64,000 nucleotides of DNA, taken from NCBI GenBank assembly GCA_023386045.1, contig JAEWKK010000022.1:1-64000 (forward strand), given 5' to 3'. Shown in pieces: positions 1 through 8,199 of this stretch. Origin of the DNA: Bacteroidota bacterium (GTDB lineage: Bacteria; Bacteroidota; Bacteroidia; Chitinophagales; Chitinophagaceae). Under the pieces are notes generated by a model. The model saw only the letters and a program-made list of their open reading frames with translations, ran no database searches and was not told where the DNA came from. A program made the translations under genes and the position numbers. How positions within the stretch are numbered: position 1 is the stretch's first letter; the number at the start of each line of letters is the position of its first letter.

Positions 1-191
1 CTTCGTGAGAACATGTCTAATTGACTGCTTGGACACAAAAGGCTCTCACTCTTTTTCACTTTATAGCATCAAAACTATTGGTATAAAAAAAGAAAAAACA
101 AGGTCTTTGCAAACATAGGAGGACACAACTCTTGCCAGGATTCGCTTACAGGGTGATCCTTCCAGGATGACAAGGGCATTCAAAAACGACC

Positions 192-318
192 CAACTCGTG
201 AACTTGTGCTTTGTCCACCATAGCTGCAGAGCAGCGAAGGTGGAAACCATGAACTATGAACTATGCATTGTCCGCCGAAGCTGCAAAGCAGCAAATGCGG
301 ATACTATGAACTATAACC
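192..318. repeat. Two small hairpin elements flanked by 8-mer repeats
   Basis: Two related hairpins lie at about 214-243 and 270-301. The first has outer arms TCCACC/GGTGGA and the second TCCGC/GCGGA; both have an inner stem GCTGC/GCAGC around a short A-rich loop. The outer arms differ between copies but remain complementary. Around them are short runs of GAACTATG and AACTCGTG/AACTTGTG 8-mers. The reading frame crossing them on the minus strand simply translates the repeats and is not called. The rest of 1-378 shows no gene that I can support. Confidence 0.7.
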
Positions 319-378
319 TAACCTAAACAAATCTCCCTGTTGCTGCTTTACGCCTTCCAATTACATTTGCAATTCTCT

Positions 379-1029
379 ATGCAACCACCTGTCCTAAATA
401 AAATACACGATCAGCACCTCTGGCTTTCACCACACAGGTCCATTTTCTGGGAAGAAGAAAAAATACTGATCGTTTCAGACCTTCATTTTGGAAAGACCGG
501 CCATTTTCGCAAATCAGGAATTGCCGTGCCTCAATCTGTATACAGGGAAGACCTTCAGCGACTGGTGAACCTGCTGCTTTATTTCAAGCCAGAGCACCTG
601 CTAGTTGTAGGAGATTTTTTTCACAGCCAGGCCAACACAGAATTGGAATGGTTCCTGAAATGGCGCAGGGATTTCAGCGAATTGAAAATTACCCTGGTCA
701 AAGGAAATCATGATATTCTCAAAGAACAATGGTACCGTGAGGCAAATATTGAAGTGGCGGATAATGAACTGCTCATTCCTCCTTTTTTGTTTATCCATGA
801 TCATTGCGAAGACCGAGAAGATGTATTCAGCTTCTGCGGTCATATACACCCCGGAGTGATAATCAACGGCCTTGGTAAACAATCTTTGCGCTTCCCCTGT
901 TTTTATTTCACATCGAGACATTGCATCTTACCGGCATTCAGCAAGTTTACAGGTGCAGTAGGCATGGAAACAAAACCTGCCAAATCCATCTATGCCATAG
1001 TTGAAGACACATTGATCCAGGTACAGTGA
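379..1029 (+). CDS. pdeM: PdeM-type calcineurin-like phosphoesterase
   Basis: A 216-residue metallophosphoesterase of the family annotated as ligase-associated DNA damage response endonuclease PdeM. The metal-ligand motifs appear in the expected order: SDLHFGK, then VVGDFFHS, GNHD, and near the C-terminus CGHIHPG. An upstream in-frame start exists at 340, but the ATG at 379 gives the more natural N-terminus. The stop overlaps the GTG start of the next gene by 3 bases, so the two are probably co-translated. In other genomes PdeM neighbours an ATP-dependent DNA ligase and nuclease; no such genes are visible here, so the DNA-repair role rests on family resemblance only. Confidence 0.8.
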   Translation: MQPPVLNKIHDQHLWLSPHRSIFWEEEKILIVSDLHFGKTGHFRKSGIAVPQSVYREDLQRLVNLLLYFKPEHLLVVGDFFHSQANTELEWFLKWRRDFSELKITLVKGNHDILKEQWYREANIEVADNELLIPPFLFIHDHCEDREDVFSFCGHIHPGVIINGLGKQSLRFPCFYFTSRHCILPAFSKFTGAVGMETKPAKSIYAIVEDTLIQVQ

Positions 1030-1949
1030 GCAGTGAAAAAAAACTTCATATAGCCTATCATCCACTCTATGCGCATCCCTTGCCCGAAGGACATCGCTTC
1101 CCAATGATCAAGTATGAACTCATTCCGGGACAATTGCTTTATGAAGGAACCATCAGGCAGGAAAATCTTTTTTCACCGCAGCCCGCACAGGATGAAATCA
1201 TCCTGCTAACCCATACGGCAGACTACCTGAATCAATTAAAAAACCAGCAGCTCTCAGCACAACAGCAAAGAAGGATTGGCTTTCCACAATCACCACAGCT
1301 CACCCTCCGTGAACTCGTGATCACACAGGGCACGATAAACTGCTGCAATTATGCTTTCGAAAACGGAGTCTCGTTGAATGTAGCAGGCGGCACCCATCAT
1401 GCCTTCAGCGATCATGGCGAAGGATTTTGTCTCTTAAATGATTTTGCAGTAGCTGCCAATTATCTTCTTCATCAGGGCAGCGCTTCTTCCATCCTTATCA
1501 TAGACCTTGACGTACACCAGGGTAATGGTACCGCTAAAATTTTCGAAGAAGAAAAAAGGGTGTTCACCTTCAGCATGCACGGAAAAAATAATTATCCATT
1601 TAAAAAAGAAAAAAGTAGTTGGGATATTGAATTGACTGATGGCATTAATGACAGCGAATACCTTGAGATCCTAAGTAAAAGCCTGGACCAGTTAAGCCTG
1701 GAATTGAAACCTGATTTCTGTTTTTACCTTTCAGGAGTTGATATACTTGATACTGATAAATTCGGAAAGTTAAAAGTATCCCTCAAAGCATGCAGGCAAA
1801 GAGATGAAATGGTATTCAGATTTTGCAGGCATCATCAAATTCCTGTGGTTACTGCCATGGGCGGAGGTTATTCACCCGATATCAAAACCATCACAGAAGC
1901 ACATTGCAATACTTTCAGAATGGCTAAAGAAATATTTGAACTAAATTAA
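1026..1949 (+). CDS. Histone deacetylase family (acetylpolyamine/acetoin-type) hydrolase
   Basis: A 307-residue protein of the arginase/HDAC fold, expected to be a zinc-dependent deacetylase acting on acetylated small molecules or proteins. Visible signatures are GGTHHAF (the paired active-site histidines), DLDVHQGNGT (zinc Asp and His), SGVDILDTDKFG (second zinc Asp) and GGGYSP (active-site Tyr). The start is GTG at 1026, inside the stop of the preceding phosphoesterase, which indicates translational coupling. It ends 6 bp before the convergent DUF5916 gene. The natural substrate cannot be told from sequence. Confidence 0.86.
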   Translation: MSSEKKLHIAYHPLYAHPLPEGHRFPMIKYELIPGQLLYEGTIRQENLFSPQPAQDEIILLTHTADYLNQLKNQQLSAQQQRRIGFPQSPQLTLRELVITQGTINCCNYAFENGVSLNVAGGTHHAFSDHGEGFCLLNDFAVAANYLLHQGSASSILIIDLDVHQGNGTAKIFEEEKRVFTFSMHGKNNYPFKKEKSSWDIELTDGINDSEYLEILSKSLDQLSLELKPDFCFYLSGVDILDTDKFGKLKVSLKACRQRDEMVFRFCRHHQIPVVTAMGGGYSPDIKTITEAHCNTFRMAKEIFELN

Positions 1950-1955
1950 GCGCTA

Positions 1956-4463
1956 TTATTTTTTTCTCAGCTGGTTATAATCCAGGAAGTAGATCAGCTT
2001 CAGAGTGATCTCATTACCATGAGAGATGTTCAAACTTCTTGCAAGGTTCTCCGAATACTTCCTGTAATCCGAATCCACTCCATAATAATCGTCTATCCAG
2101 TTTTTCCAGCCAACGATCAAACGACTTCCAAGGCGAAAGTCCCACGTGAGGAAAGCATCCACATTAAATACATTGTAATTTTCATCAGAACCTGGCATGA
2201 ATGATTTGGGAAGAAGATTGCCCTTATCATCAACATTATAGAAACTGTTATAACGTACTTTATTCCAGTAATGCCTTGCCCGTGCAGTGAAATTTAATCT
2301 TGGAGTGAAATTGTAAACCCCGGACAGAATGGTTTGTACATCTGTATAATTCCTGAAACCAACAATGGGATCACCATTGCTCTCACGCTGGAATGAAAAT
2401 CCGCGCTGGTTCTGTTCATACTGCCTGAAAACCGATGTGCTCAATGTAAATCGGTTACTGAATCGGTAACGAAATCCAAATTCCAATGCATTGTAGCGAT
2501 TGTCTTTAGCATTGCGTGCACTGACTGCAAGGTCATAACTAAAAAACCATTTCTTGCGACTGTCTGTGCTTCCTTCTGTGCTGAAAGTAACTTCTGAAGG
2601 CTTCTTTAAATATTTTCCAGGTGTACGCAGGTCGAAATAATCATTTTGCCAGCCTGGATAGGAATTGACATGAAGCGTAACATCCCAGAAATTTTTGAAT
2701 ACCCAGAATGCAGAAGCATCGAGGTTAACTTCAGCATAGCGATAAGGCTTATAGAGATAAAAACTGCTTACGTTGAGTGCATACCTGTAGGTAATGAAGG
2801 TTTTTGTTTGTGTGGGCTGATTGTAAGAAATGCCTCCACTATAATTTACTTTGTTGGCAAATTGAATATATCCAAGGTCGTTGGGGTCGTAGGTATTTGA
2901 AGTAATACTGTTTGCAACAAAATACTGAAGCTGGCCACTCACCTTTCCCAATTGGAGTGTAGTGCTGTAACCATCATAAGGTTTAACCATCAGCTTTCCA
3001 TTCCGGGTTACTGTATCATAAATCAGGTTGATACCTCCGGGAAATGGTGAATAGCCAAAGATCTTACTGTAACGTGCAGTTCCCTTCAACGCGAATTGGT
3101 TATTGCTGTTGAAAAGAGACCAGTCGAATGAAGAAACATTCGCATCCCTGCTTTCACCCTTCCTGCTTACATTGGTATTGGTAAATGTTAATGAAGATCT
3201 TCCCTTAAGCGCCTGGTCCAATACGATGATATTATAATTGGCAAGAGCTTCGGTTTGAATTACTGAATCCTCTTTTGTATTCAGGTTTCTTACCCTGGCT
3301 TTCATAGGAGCCGTTAATGCATTGAATACGCCGATGCCCAATTTCTTCCTGGTGCGACCCGAAAACTTGATGCCATTATAAAGTTGGGTGACTGAAGGAT
3401 TTTTGATCAGCTCATAATCGGTATTGTTACTGATAAAGTTTCGTACCGACTGGTAACCTGAAGGCGTAGCTCCTATCCTTCTTGAATAGAACAACCCTGC
3501 CTTGTTGAATAATTCTGTTCCTTCTGTAAAAAAAGGACGGTTCTCATTGAAGCGGATCTCAAAGGCAGAAAGGTTGTTGATGATATTATCAGAAACCACC
3601 TGCCCGAAATCAGGAATGAGTGTAGCATCCAGCGTAAAGCTTTCATTGATGCCATACTTAACATCCATGCCTCCATTACGCAGCCATTGCCTTTTGATAT
3701 CACTACCCTGCGGGTTGATTCGAATGCCTCCTGATACATAGGGTGAAAAGCTTAACCTCAATGGTGGTTCAATATCTTTCAGATCGGTATATTTTCCAAA
3801 CTGGTTTACAAAACCATTCACATTGGGATCTACCGGGCTCCAGTAAGAAGTTTCATTATTCCTTCTTATAAAACGAAGAAATTGCAAGCCCCAGGTCTGG
3901 ACTTCTTTTTTAGAAAAACGAAGGGAGATATAAGGGATCTTCATTTCAAGGGTCCATCCCTTATCATTTAAATTTACCTGGCTTTGCCAGACTGCATCCC
4001 AGGTCTTGTCGCCAAAATCACCAAAGTCAGTGACTACGTTTCCTCCTATCCTTGCATCAGACTGCACATTGGCTGTTGTTACCAGGAACTGGAATCCATT
4101 CTGCTGGTCATTATAAGTATCAAAAAAAACAGAAAAATAATCAACGTCCTGTCTTTGCTCTCCATCTCTTGAGGTAAGCTGCTTGCGCATCAGTGAAGGA
4201 TCATCAATAAGAGTAGCGCCAATATAAATAGCATCATCATCATAAAGAATGCGAACTTCAGACTGAACTGATGCAGGCTGGTTGTAAGCGGGAAAACTTT
4301 GAATAAAGCTGGTTGCTACTGGTGCTGTTTGCCAGATAGCATCGTTCAGCAACCCATCGATCACCGGTTTGGCAGTTGCTTTAACAGCCTCGAGTGATTT
4401 GGGTTGACTTTGTGCAAACTGGTGTAAGCAACATAGGGCAACAATCAACAATTTTCTCAACAT
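1956..4463 (-). CDS. DUF5916 / CBM9-like outer-membrane-associated protein
   Basis: An 835-residue exported protein. The N-terminus is a signal peptide (hydrophobic stretch ending near residue 19, SQP). Residues of about 25-220 match the carbohydrate-binding family 9-like fold seen in these proteins, with the typical phrase VIDGLLNDAIW and a following YIGATLIDD strand. The remaining ~600 residues are rich in alternating aromatic and polar strands (for example FRYRFSNRFTLS), as expected for a beta-barrel of the DUF5916 family. Ligand and transport role are unknown. It is a single transcription unit, converging on the HDAC-like gene. Confidence 0.8.
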   Translation of the reverse strand: MLRKLLIVALCCLHQFAQSQPKSLEAVKATAKPVIDGLLNDAIWQTAPVATSFIQSFPAYNQPASVQSEVRILYDDDAIYIGATLIDDPSLMRKQLTSRDGEQRQDVDYFSVFFDTYNDQQNGFQFLVTTANVQSDARIGGNVVTDFGDFGDKTWDAVWQSQVNLNDKGWTLEMKIPYISLRFSKKEVQTWGLQFLRFIRRNNETSYWSPVDPNVNGFVNQFGKYTDLKDIEPPLRLSFSPYVSGGIRINPQGSDIKRQWLRNGGMDVKYGINESFTLDATLIPDFGQVVSDNIINNLSAFEIRFNENRPFFTEGTELFNKAGLFYSRRIGATPSGYQSVRNFISNNTDYELIKNPSVTQLYNGIKFSGRTRKKLGIGVFNALTAPMKARVRNLNTKEDSVIQTEALANYNIIVLDQALKGRSSLTFTNTNVSRKGESRDANVSSFDWSLFNSNNQFALKGTARYSKIFGYSPFPGGINLIYDTVTRNGKLMVKPYDGYSTTLQLGKVSGQLQYFVANSITSNTYDPNDLGYIQFANKVNYSGGISYNQPTQTKTFITYRYALNVSSFYLYKPYRYAEVNLDASAFWVFKNFWDVTLHVNSYPGWQNDYFDLRTPGKYLKKPSEVTFSTEGSTDSRKKWFFSYDLAVSARNAKDNRYNALEFGFRYRFSNRFTLSTSVFRQYEQNQRGFSFQRESNGDPIVGFRNYTDVQTILSGVYNFTPRLNFTARARHYWNKVRYNSFYNVDDKGNLLPKSFMPGSDENYNVFNVDAFLTWDFRLGSRLIVGWKNWIDDYYGVDSDYRKYSENLARSLNISHGNEITLKLIYFLDYNQLRKK

Positions 4464-4533
4464 GCAGGGTCCTTTGCAAATCTAAAGATAACCAGTTAAA
4501 GCTATCTGCAAAAGGGATTTTAAGGCTTTACAC

Positions 4534-5283
4534 CTAGTTCATTCTTTTCTTGAGTGTGGTGACCTGTTGCTGCAGGTTATTGACCAGGCTAGCCAGCTGG
4601 TTAACATCCCATCTTTGCTGGGTATTGGCTTTGGAAATCACCATTTGCGCCTGCCATACTTCAAGGATGTCTTCCGAATTGACCAGGTAAGGCTGGTAAG
4701 CAGGATTATCGCTGACAAGTGTGAGCTTATTCTTCTGCCTGTTGTTTTTCAGAATTCTTTTATATACGATGCCATCGGCTTTGGAGACAACGATATAGGT
4801 CTGGTTGGTTTTGACTTCTTCCAGGTTTTGGACGCGTTCACCAACAATCACAGAACCGCTGGGTGTGGGCATCATGGAATCGCCCAGGATCTCAAAGGCC
4901 CTGTAATCACCTCCAGCCAGCATGGGAAGGGTAAATGTATTGAGTTCATCAATAAATTCAGGATCTCCATAACCATTGAGATAACCTGCGGCTGCTTTTA
5001 CCGGTACAAAAGGAATATCAGTACGACCGTGTGCCAGTTTTTGTGCACGGCGCCTGGCAATATAACTGCCCTTATTATCGCTAACATCTTTCCGGAGTAG
5101 GTCATCAAGAGTAAGTTTGAACATATCGGCAACTGCTTCAAGCACTTCAATTCTTGGTTCAGCCCTTTCTTCTTCGTAGGCACCGAGCAGGGAACGCTTG
5201 ATCCTTAATTTCTGTGCAAACTCTTCCTGTGTCCATCCCCGAAGCTTTCTCAGGTACTTCATATTTTTGTTAGCGATCGACAT
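4534..5283 (-). CDS. XRE-family repressor with S24 (LexA-like) self-cleavage domain
   Basis: A 249-residue regulator. Residues 8-62 form an XRE helix-turn-helix (RGWTQEEFAQKLRIKRSLLG). Residues ~90-220 are an S24 peptidase domain with a candidate Ala99-Gly100 cleavage bond, catalytic Ser136 in GDSM and Lys175 in VYKR. The C-terminal ~30 residues (LVNNLQQQVTTLKKR) look like a short coiled coil. The architecture is that of stress-inducible, self-cleaving repressors (LexA/CI type). Two identical 13-bp operator-like sequences sit directly upstream over its own predicted promoter, suggesting autorepression. No prophage genes surround it, so it may control a host stress regulon. Confidence 0.85.
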   Translation of the reverse strand: MSIANKNMKYLRKLRGWTQEEFAQKLRIKRSLLGAYEEERAEPRIEVLEAVADMFKLTLDDLLRKDVSDNKGSYIARRRAQKLAHGRTDIPFVPVKAAAGYLNGYGDPEFIDELNTFTLPMLAGGDYRAFEILGDSMMPTPSGSVIVGERVQNLEEVKTNQTYIVVSKADGIVYKRILKNNRQKNKLTLVSDNPAYQPYLVNSEDILEVWQAQMVISKANTQQRWDVNQLASLVNNLQQQVTTLKKRMN

Positions 5284-5286
5284 AAG

Positions 5287-5331
5287 CTAATTTATTTAGC
5301 CGCAAAATACTAATTTATTTAGAGATACAAA
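5287..5331 (-). promoter_or_regulatory. Twin operator over the repressor promoter
   Basis: CTAATTTATTTAG occurs twice, at 5287-5299 and 5310-5322, 23 bp apart start to start. Each copy is an imperfect dyad, CTAA-N5-TTAG. On the minus strand a Bacteroidota-like promoter can be read: TTTG at 5331-5328 and TATTTTG at 5309-5303. One operator copy sits between the two promoter elements and the other just downstream. This layout is expected for negative autoregulation by the XRE/S24 protein. Binding itself is inferred. Confidence 0.6.
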
Positions 5332-5361
5332 CTGGTATGAGTTTTTACTTATAAATAAAAA

Positions 5362-5375
5362 GCACAAATTTGTGC
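5362..5375. promoter_or_regulatory. 14-bp perfect palindrome upstream of surE
   Basis: GCACAAATTTGTGC is a perfect inverted repeat ending 18 bp before the surE start codon. It may be an operator for a dimeric regulator of surE. It differs from the repressor operators next to it, so a different factor would be involved. No regulator can be named. Confidence 0.4.
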
Positions 5376-5393
5376 CTCAGTAAAAGAATTGGA

Positions 5394-6185
5394 ATGGCAG
5401 AAAAGAAAAGACCTGTGATCCTGATCACCAATGACGATGGTATTACAGCACCTGGTATCAGGAACCTGATTGAAGCAGTAAGAGATTTAGGTAAAGTAGT
5501 GGTGGTGGCTCCTGATAAGCCACAGTCGGGCATGGGACATGCCATCACTATTGGCGTACCTCTAAGGTTACACAAAGTAAATTTCATAGAAGGCATAGAA
5601 GCTTACCAGTGCACCGGCACTCCCGTTGATTGTGTAAAACTGGCGGTAGATAAGGTACTTCATTCCAAACCCGATATCTGCATCAGTGGTATTAACCATG
5701 GCGCCAATCACAGCATCAATGTGATTTATTCAGGAACCATGTCGGCGGCAGTAGAAGCTGCCATTGAAAGCATTCCTTCCATTGGCTTTTCATTGCTGGA
5801 TTACAGCCTTGAAGCAGATTTTTCAGCAGCCAGAAAATATGCCAGGATCATTGTCGAACAAATGCTGCAATCGGTTCCGGATAAACACTGTGTACTCAAT
5901 GTAAATATTCCTATAGCTACTCCTGAGGAGATTAAAGGAATTAAACTATGCAGGCAGGCCTATGCTAAATACGAAGAAGATTTTATTGAAAGAGAAGATC
6001 CGCACAACCGCAAATATTATTGGCTTACGGGTGAGTTTGTTAACTTCGATGAAGGTACCGATACGGATGTGTGGGCCCTGGCCAATAATTACATCAGCGT
6101 AGTGCCAGTGCAATTTGACCTTACCCATTACAAACAAAAACAACAACTTGAAAAAGACTGGAACATTTTTTCTGACGAAAGATAA
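5394..6185 (+). CDS. surE: 5'/3'-nucleotidase SurE
   Basis: A 263-residue stationary-phase survival phosphatase that removes phosphate from nucleoside monophosphates. The N-terminal metal site is clear (ITNDDGITAPGI), followed by DKPQSGMGHAIT, CTGTPVDCVKLA and SGINHGANHSINVIYSGT, all typical SurE segments. The ATG at 5394 (MAEKKRP) is preferred over an upstream TTG at 5370 that would lie inside the palindrome at 5362-5375. It is followed by a small membrane protein gene and lpxB on the same strand, probably one operon. Confidence 0.93.
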   Translation: MAEKKRPVILITNDDGITAPGIRNLIEAVRDLGKVVVVAPDKPQSGMGHAITIGVPLRLHKVNFIEGIEAYQCTGTPVDCVKLAVDKVLHSKPDICISGINHGANHSINVIYSGTMSAAVEAAIESIPSIGFSLLDYSLEADFSAARKYARIIVEQMLQSVPDKHCVLNVNIPIATPEEIKGIKLCRQAYAKYEEDFIEREDPHNRKYYWLTGEFVNFDEGTDTDVWALANNYISVVPVQFDLTHYKQKQQLEKDWNIFSDER

Positions 6186-6462
6186 CCTCGCACTGGGACT
6201 GGTGCTGGGAGTGGTCACGCCATTGATCGTGTTCGTGATTGTTTATTTCCTTCGTTTTTCGGGTTATGAATTCAATGAGTACGTTTCCTTATTCATGAAA
6301 GAAAAAAAGCTGATCACCTTCTGGGGCGTATGGTGCCTGGTGGGAAATATTGCGCTCTTTACCTATTATATCAATACCAGCAAGGACAGAACAGCCAAAG
6401 GAATTTTTGCCAGCACACTGGTTTATGGTATTGGTATCCTGCTGCTGAAGCTCATGATCTGA
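6115..6462 (+). CDS. Small three-helix membrane protein, unknown function
   Basis: About 115 residues with three predicted membrane segments: LALGLVLGVVTPLIVFVIVY, a second around FWGVWCLVGNIALFTYY and a third around TLVYGIGILLL. The only ATG before the first helix lies 71 bp inside surE; a TTG at 6148 or a CTG at 6171 would shorten the overlap, so the start is uncertain. Position between surE and lpxB suggests an envelope role, but nothing in the sequence names one. Confidence 0.7.
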   Translation: MTLPITNKNNNLKKTGTFFLTKDNLALGLVLGVVTPLIVFVIVYFLRFSGYEFNEYVSLFMKEKKLITFWGVWCLVGNIALFTYYINTSKDRTAKGIFASTLVYGIGILLLKLMI

Positions 6463-6505
6463 GCCGGAACATTCCATCTTATCTTTAACCCGGTTAATTT
6501 CTTTC

Positions 6506-7618
6506 ATGAAATACTATATCATCGCAGGTGAGGCATCGGGTGATCTCCACGGCAGTAACCTTATCAAAGAATTAAAAAAGCTGGATCAGGATTCTTCCAT
6601 TCGTTCATGGGGTGGTGATATGATGCAGGCCGCAGGAGCCACTGTTGTTAAACACTACCGCGACCTTGCTTTTATGGGATTTACAGAAGTGATCAGAAAC
6701 CTGCCAACCATTTTAGATAATCTCAAATTCTGTAAAGAAGATATTAGTTCTTTCAACCCCGATGTGATCATCCTGGTTGACTATCCCGGCTTCAACCTAC
6801 GCATTGCCAAATGGGCAAAAGAAAAAGGTTATAAGGTGATTTATTATATCTCCCCCCAGGTGTGGGCCTGGAAGGAAAGCAGGGTGAAGACTATCAGGAA
6901 AACGGTTGACAAAATGCTGGTCATCCTTCCTTTTGAAAAAGAATTTTACAGGAAGTGGGATTACAAGGTGAGTTATGTAGGCCATCCTCTTGTTCAGGTA
7001 GTGAACGATTTTTTAGCAACGCACCAGGATAAAATAAAAAAGGACTTACCCATCATCGCTTTGTTGCCTGGAAGCCGTAAACAGGAGATCAGTAAAAAAT
7101 TGCCCATCATGTTGGAAGCAGCTAAAAATTTCCCCGGCTATCATTTTATTATTGCCAAAGCTTCTTCATTAGATGATGAATTCTACAAGCCATTTATAAA
7201 AGATCATCCCAATGTTTCTTCTGTTAGAAATGAAACCTATCGACTGCTCGCCAGTTCTACCGCAGCTCTTGTAACATCAGGAACAGCGACCCTTGAAACC
7301 GCCTTGTTTGGAGTTCCCGAAGTGGTCTGCTACAAAGGTTCGTCCATTTCCTACCAGATAGCGAAAAGGCTGATCAAAATAAAATATATCTCGCTGGTCA
7401 ATCTTATAATGGACAGGCAGGTGGTAACAGAACTGATACAGGATCAACTTACTCCCGGCAACCTGGTCATGGAATTGGATAAGCTCCTTCACAACCAGGC
7501 GGTCATCAGCCAGGTAAAAAAAGATTATGCTGAATTAAAAGATTTGCTAAGTGAAGAAACCAATGCTTCGGCGAGAGCAGCCCAGGAGATCATTGGATTC
7601 ATGCAGGCTAATGCCTGA
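6506..7618 (+). CDS. lpxB: Lipid-A-disaccharide synthase LpxB
   Basis: A 370-residue GT19 enzyme joining UDP-2,3-diacylglucosamine and lipid X to make the lipid A disaccharide at the inner membrane. Family segments are visible: GEASGDLHGSNLI at the N-terminus, GFTEV, the YYISPQVWAWKESR stretch, LLPGSRKQEI in the C-terminal half, and the donor-site region TSGTATLETALFGVPEVV. Length is normal for the family. The 3' end overlaps the convergent 55-residue gene by 11 bp. Confidence 0.95.
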   Translation: MKYYIIAGEASGDLHGSNLIKELKKLDQDSSIRSWGGDMMQAAGATVVKHYRDLAFMGFTEVIRNLPTILDNLKFCKEDISSFNPDVIILVDYPGFNLRIAKWAKEKGYKVIYYISPQVWAWKESRVKTIRKTVDKMLVILPFEKEFYRKWDYKVSYVGHPLVQVVNDFLATHQDKIKKDLPIIALLPGSRKQEISKKLPIMLEAAKNFPGYHFIIAKASSLDDEFYKPFIKDHPNVSSVRNETYRLLASSTAALVTSGTATLETALFGVPEVVCYKGSSISYQIAKRLIKIKYISLVNLIMDRQVVTELIQDQLTPGNLVMELDKLLHNQAVISQVKKDYAELKDLLSEETNASARAAQEIIGFMQANA

Positions 7619-7775
7619 CCATAAGTTTAATTGCCAGTATGATCAGTGCCAGGATAAAAAGCAACAGGCTGATCCGGTTGATACCATGCATGTATTTCAC
7701 CCATTGTGATTTGGGCCTGGAGGGGTCCGGTTTTCTGAGGTAGAGATATTCTGCGATTTGTTTCAAAACACCCAT
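7608..7775 (-). CDS. Small single-helix membrane protein (DUF6728-like)
   Basis: A 55-residue ORF read by hand. It begins MGVLKQIAEYLYLRKPDPSR, contains WVKYMHGINRIS, and ends with one hydrophobic helix (LLLFILALIILAI). The short amphipathic N-terminus, Pro/Arg-rich middle and C-terminal helix recall the small Bacteroidota family I remember as DUF6728; that name is from memory and tentative. Its 3' end overlaps lpxB by 11 bp. Its ATG directly follows the T-tract of a terminator-like hairpin, so expression must depend on read-through or anti-termination. Confidence 0.6.
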   Translation of the reverse strand: MGVLKQIAEYLYLRKPDPSRPKSQWVKYMHGINRISLLLFILALIILAIKLMVRH

Positions 7776-7804
7776 AAAAAAACTGTATCGTAAAGATACA
7801 GTTT
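7776..7804 (-). terminator. Intrinsic terminator between two tiny genes
   Basis: On the minus strand AAACTGTATC and GATACAGTTT form a perfect 10-bp stem with a 5-nt loop, followed by a run of seven T that ends at the ATG of the 55-residue gene. It would terminate transcription from the 63-residue gene upstream. Confidence 0.75.
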
Positions 7805-7831
7805 AACTAAAAAGAAGGTTCATTTCAATAA

Positions 7832-8023
7832 TTATGGAGCGGGGTTAAGCCTGCTCTTATCCTGTTTTTTACTCGCACGAAGATTAAAACTTTCCGGTGA
7901 ACTCAGTGATCTCTCTTTGCTGGTAAATTTTCTTTTCCTTTTTTCAGCATAGGTGGATTTTCCGCCTGCAGGATGGATCACATTTTCAAAATAAAAGAGG
8001 ATGTTTTGTAAATAGGATTTCAT
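7832..8023 (-). CDS. Hypothetical 63-residue basic protein
   Basis: A small ORF with an N-terminal hydrophobic/aromatic part (MKSYLQNILFYFENVIHPAG) and a strongly basic second half (EKRKRKF, SKKQDKSR). I do not recognise a family. It is supported by its surroundings: a good promoter-like TTG-N20-TATGTTTG about 80 bp upstream and a strong terminator 28 bp after its stop. It could alternatively be a small RNA gene in which this ORF is incidental. Confidence 0.4.
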   Translation of the reverse strand: MKSYLQNILFYFENVIHPAGGKSTYAEKRKRKFTSKERSLSSPESFNLRASKKQDKSRLNPAP

Positions 8024-8102
8024 TTTTCAAAGGATTGTGGGTTATTGGACTTCAACTGGTGTTTATGGTTTTACCAGTATCTGTTAACATTCACTATAAA
8101 AA

Positions 8103-8133
8103 CAAACATAAAGATTTCATGAATAAAATGCAA
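8103..8133 (-). promoter_or_regulatory. Bacteroidota-type promoter
   Basis: On the minus strand TTG at 8133-8131 is followed after 20 nt by TATGTTTG at 8110-8103, an exact match to TAnnTTTG. It would drive the 63-residue ORF or a small RNA ending at the terminator near 7776. Confidence 0.5.
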
Positions 8134-8199
8134 TGGATCTACATCAATCGCTCTTAAAAAAAGGTAAAAATCCCCAGAGAATAAGTGATTTCACTTGCC

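Noticed and set aside
61..294. 77-residue minus-strand ORF
   Set aside because: It translates the hairpin repeats (LLCSFGGQ and LLCSYGGQ) and has no gene-like composition.
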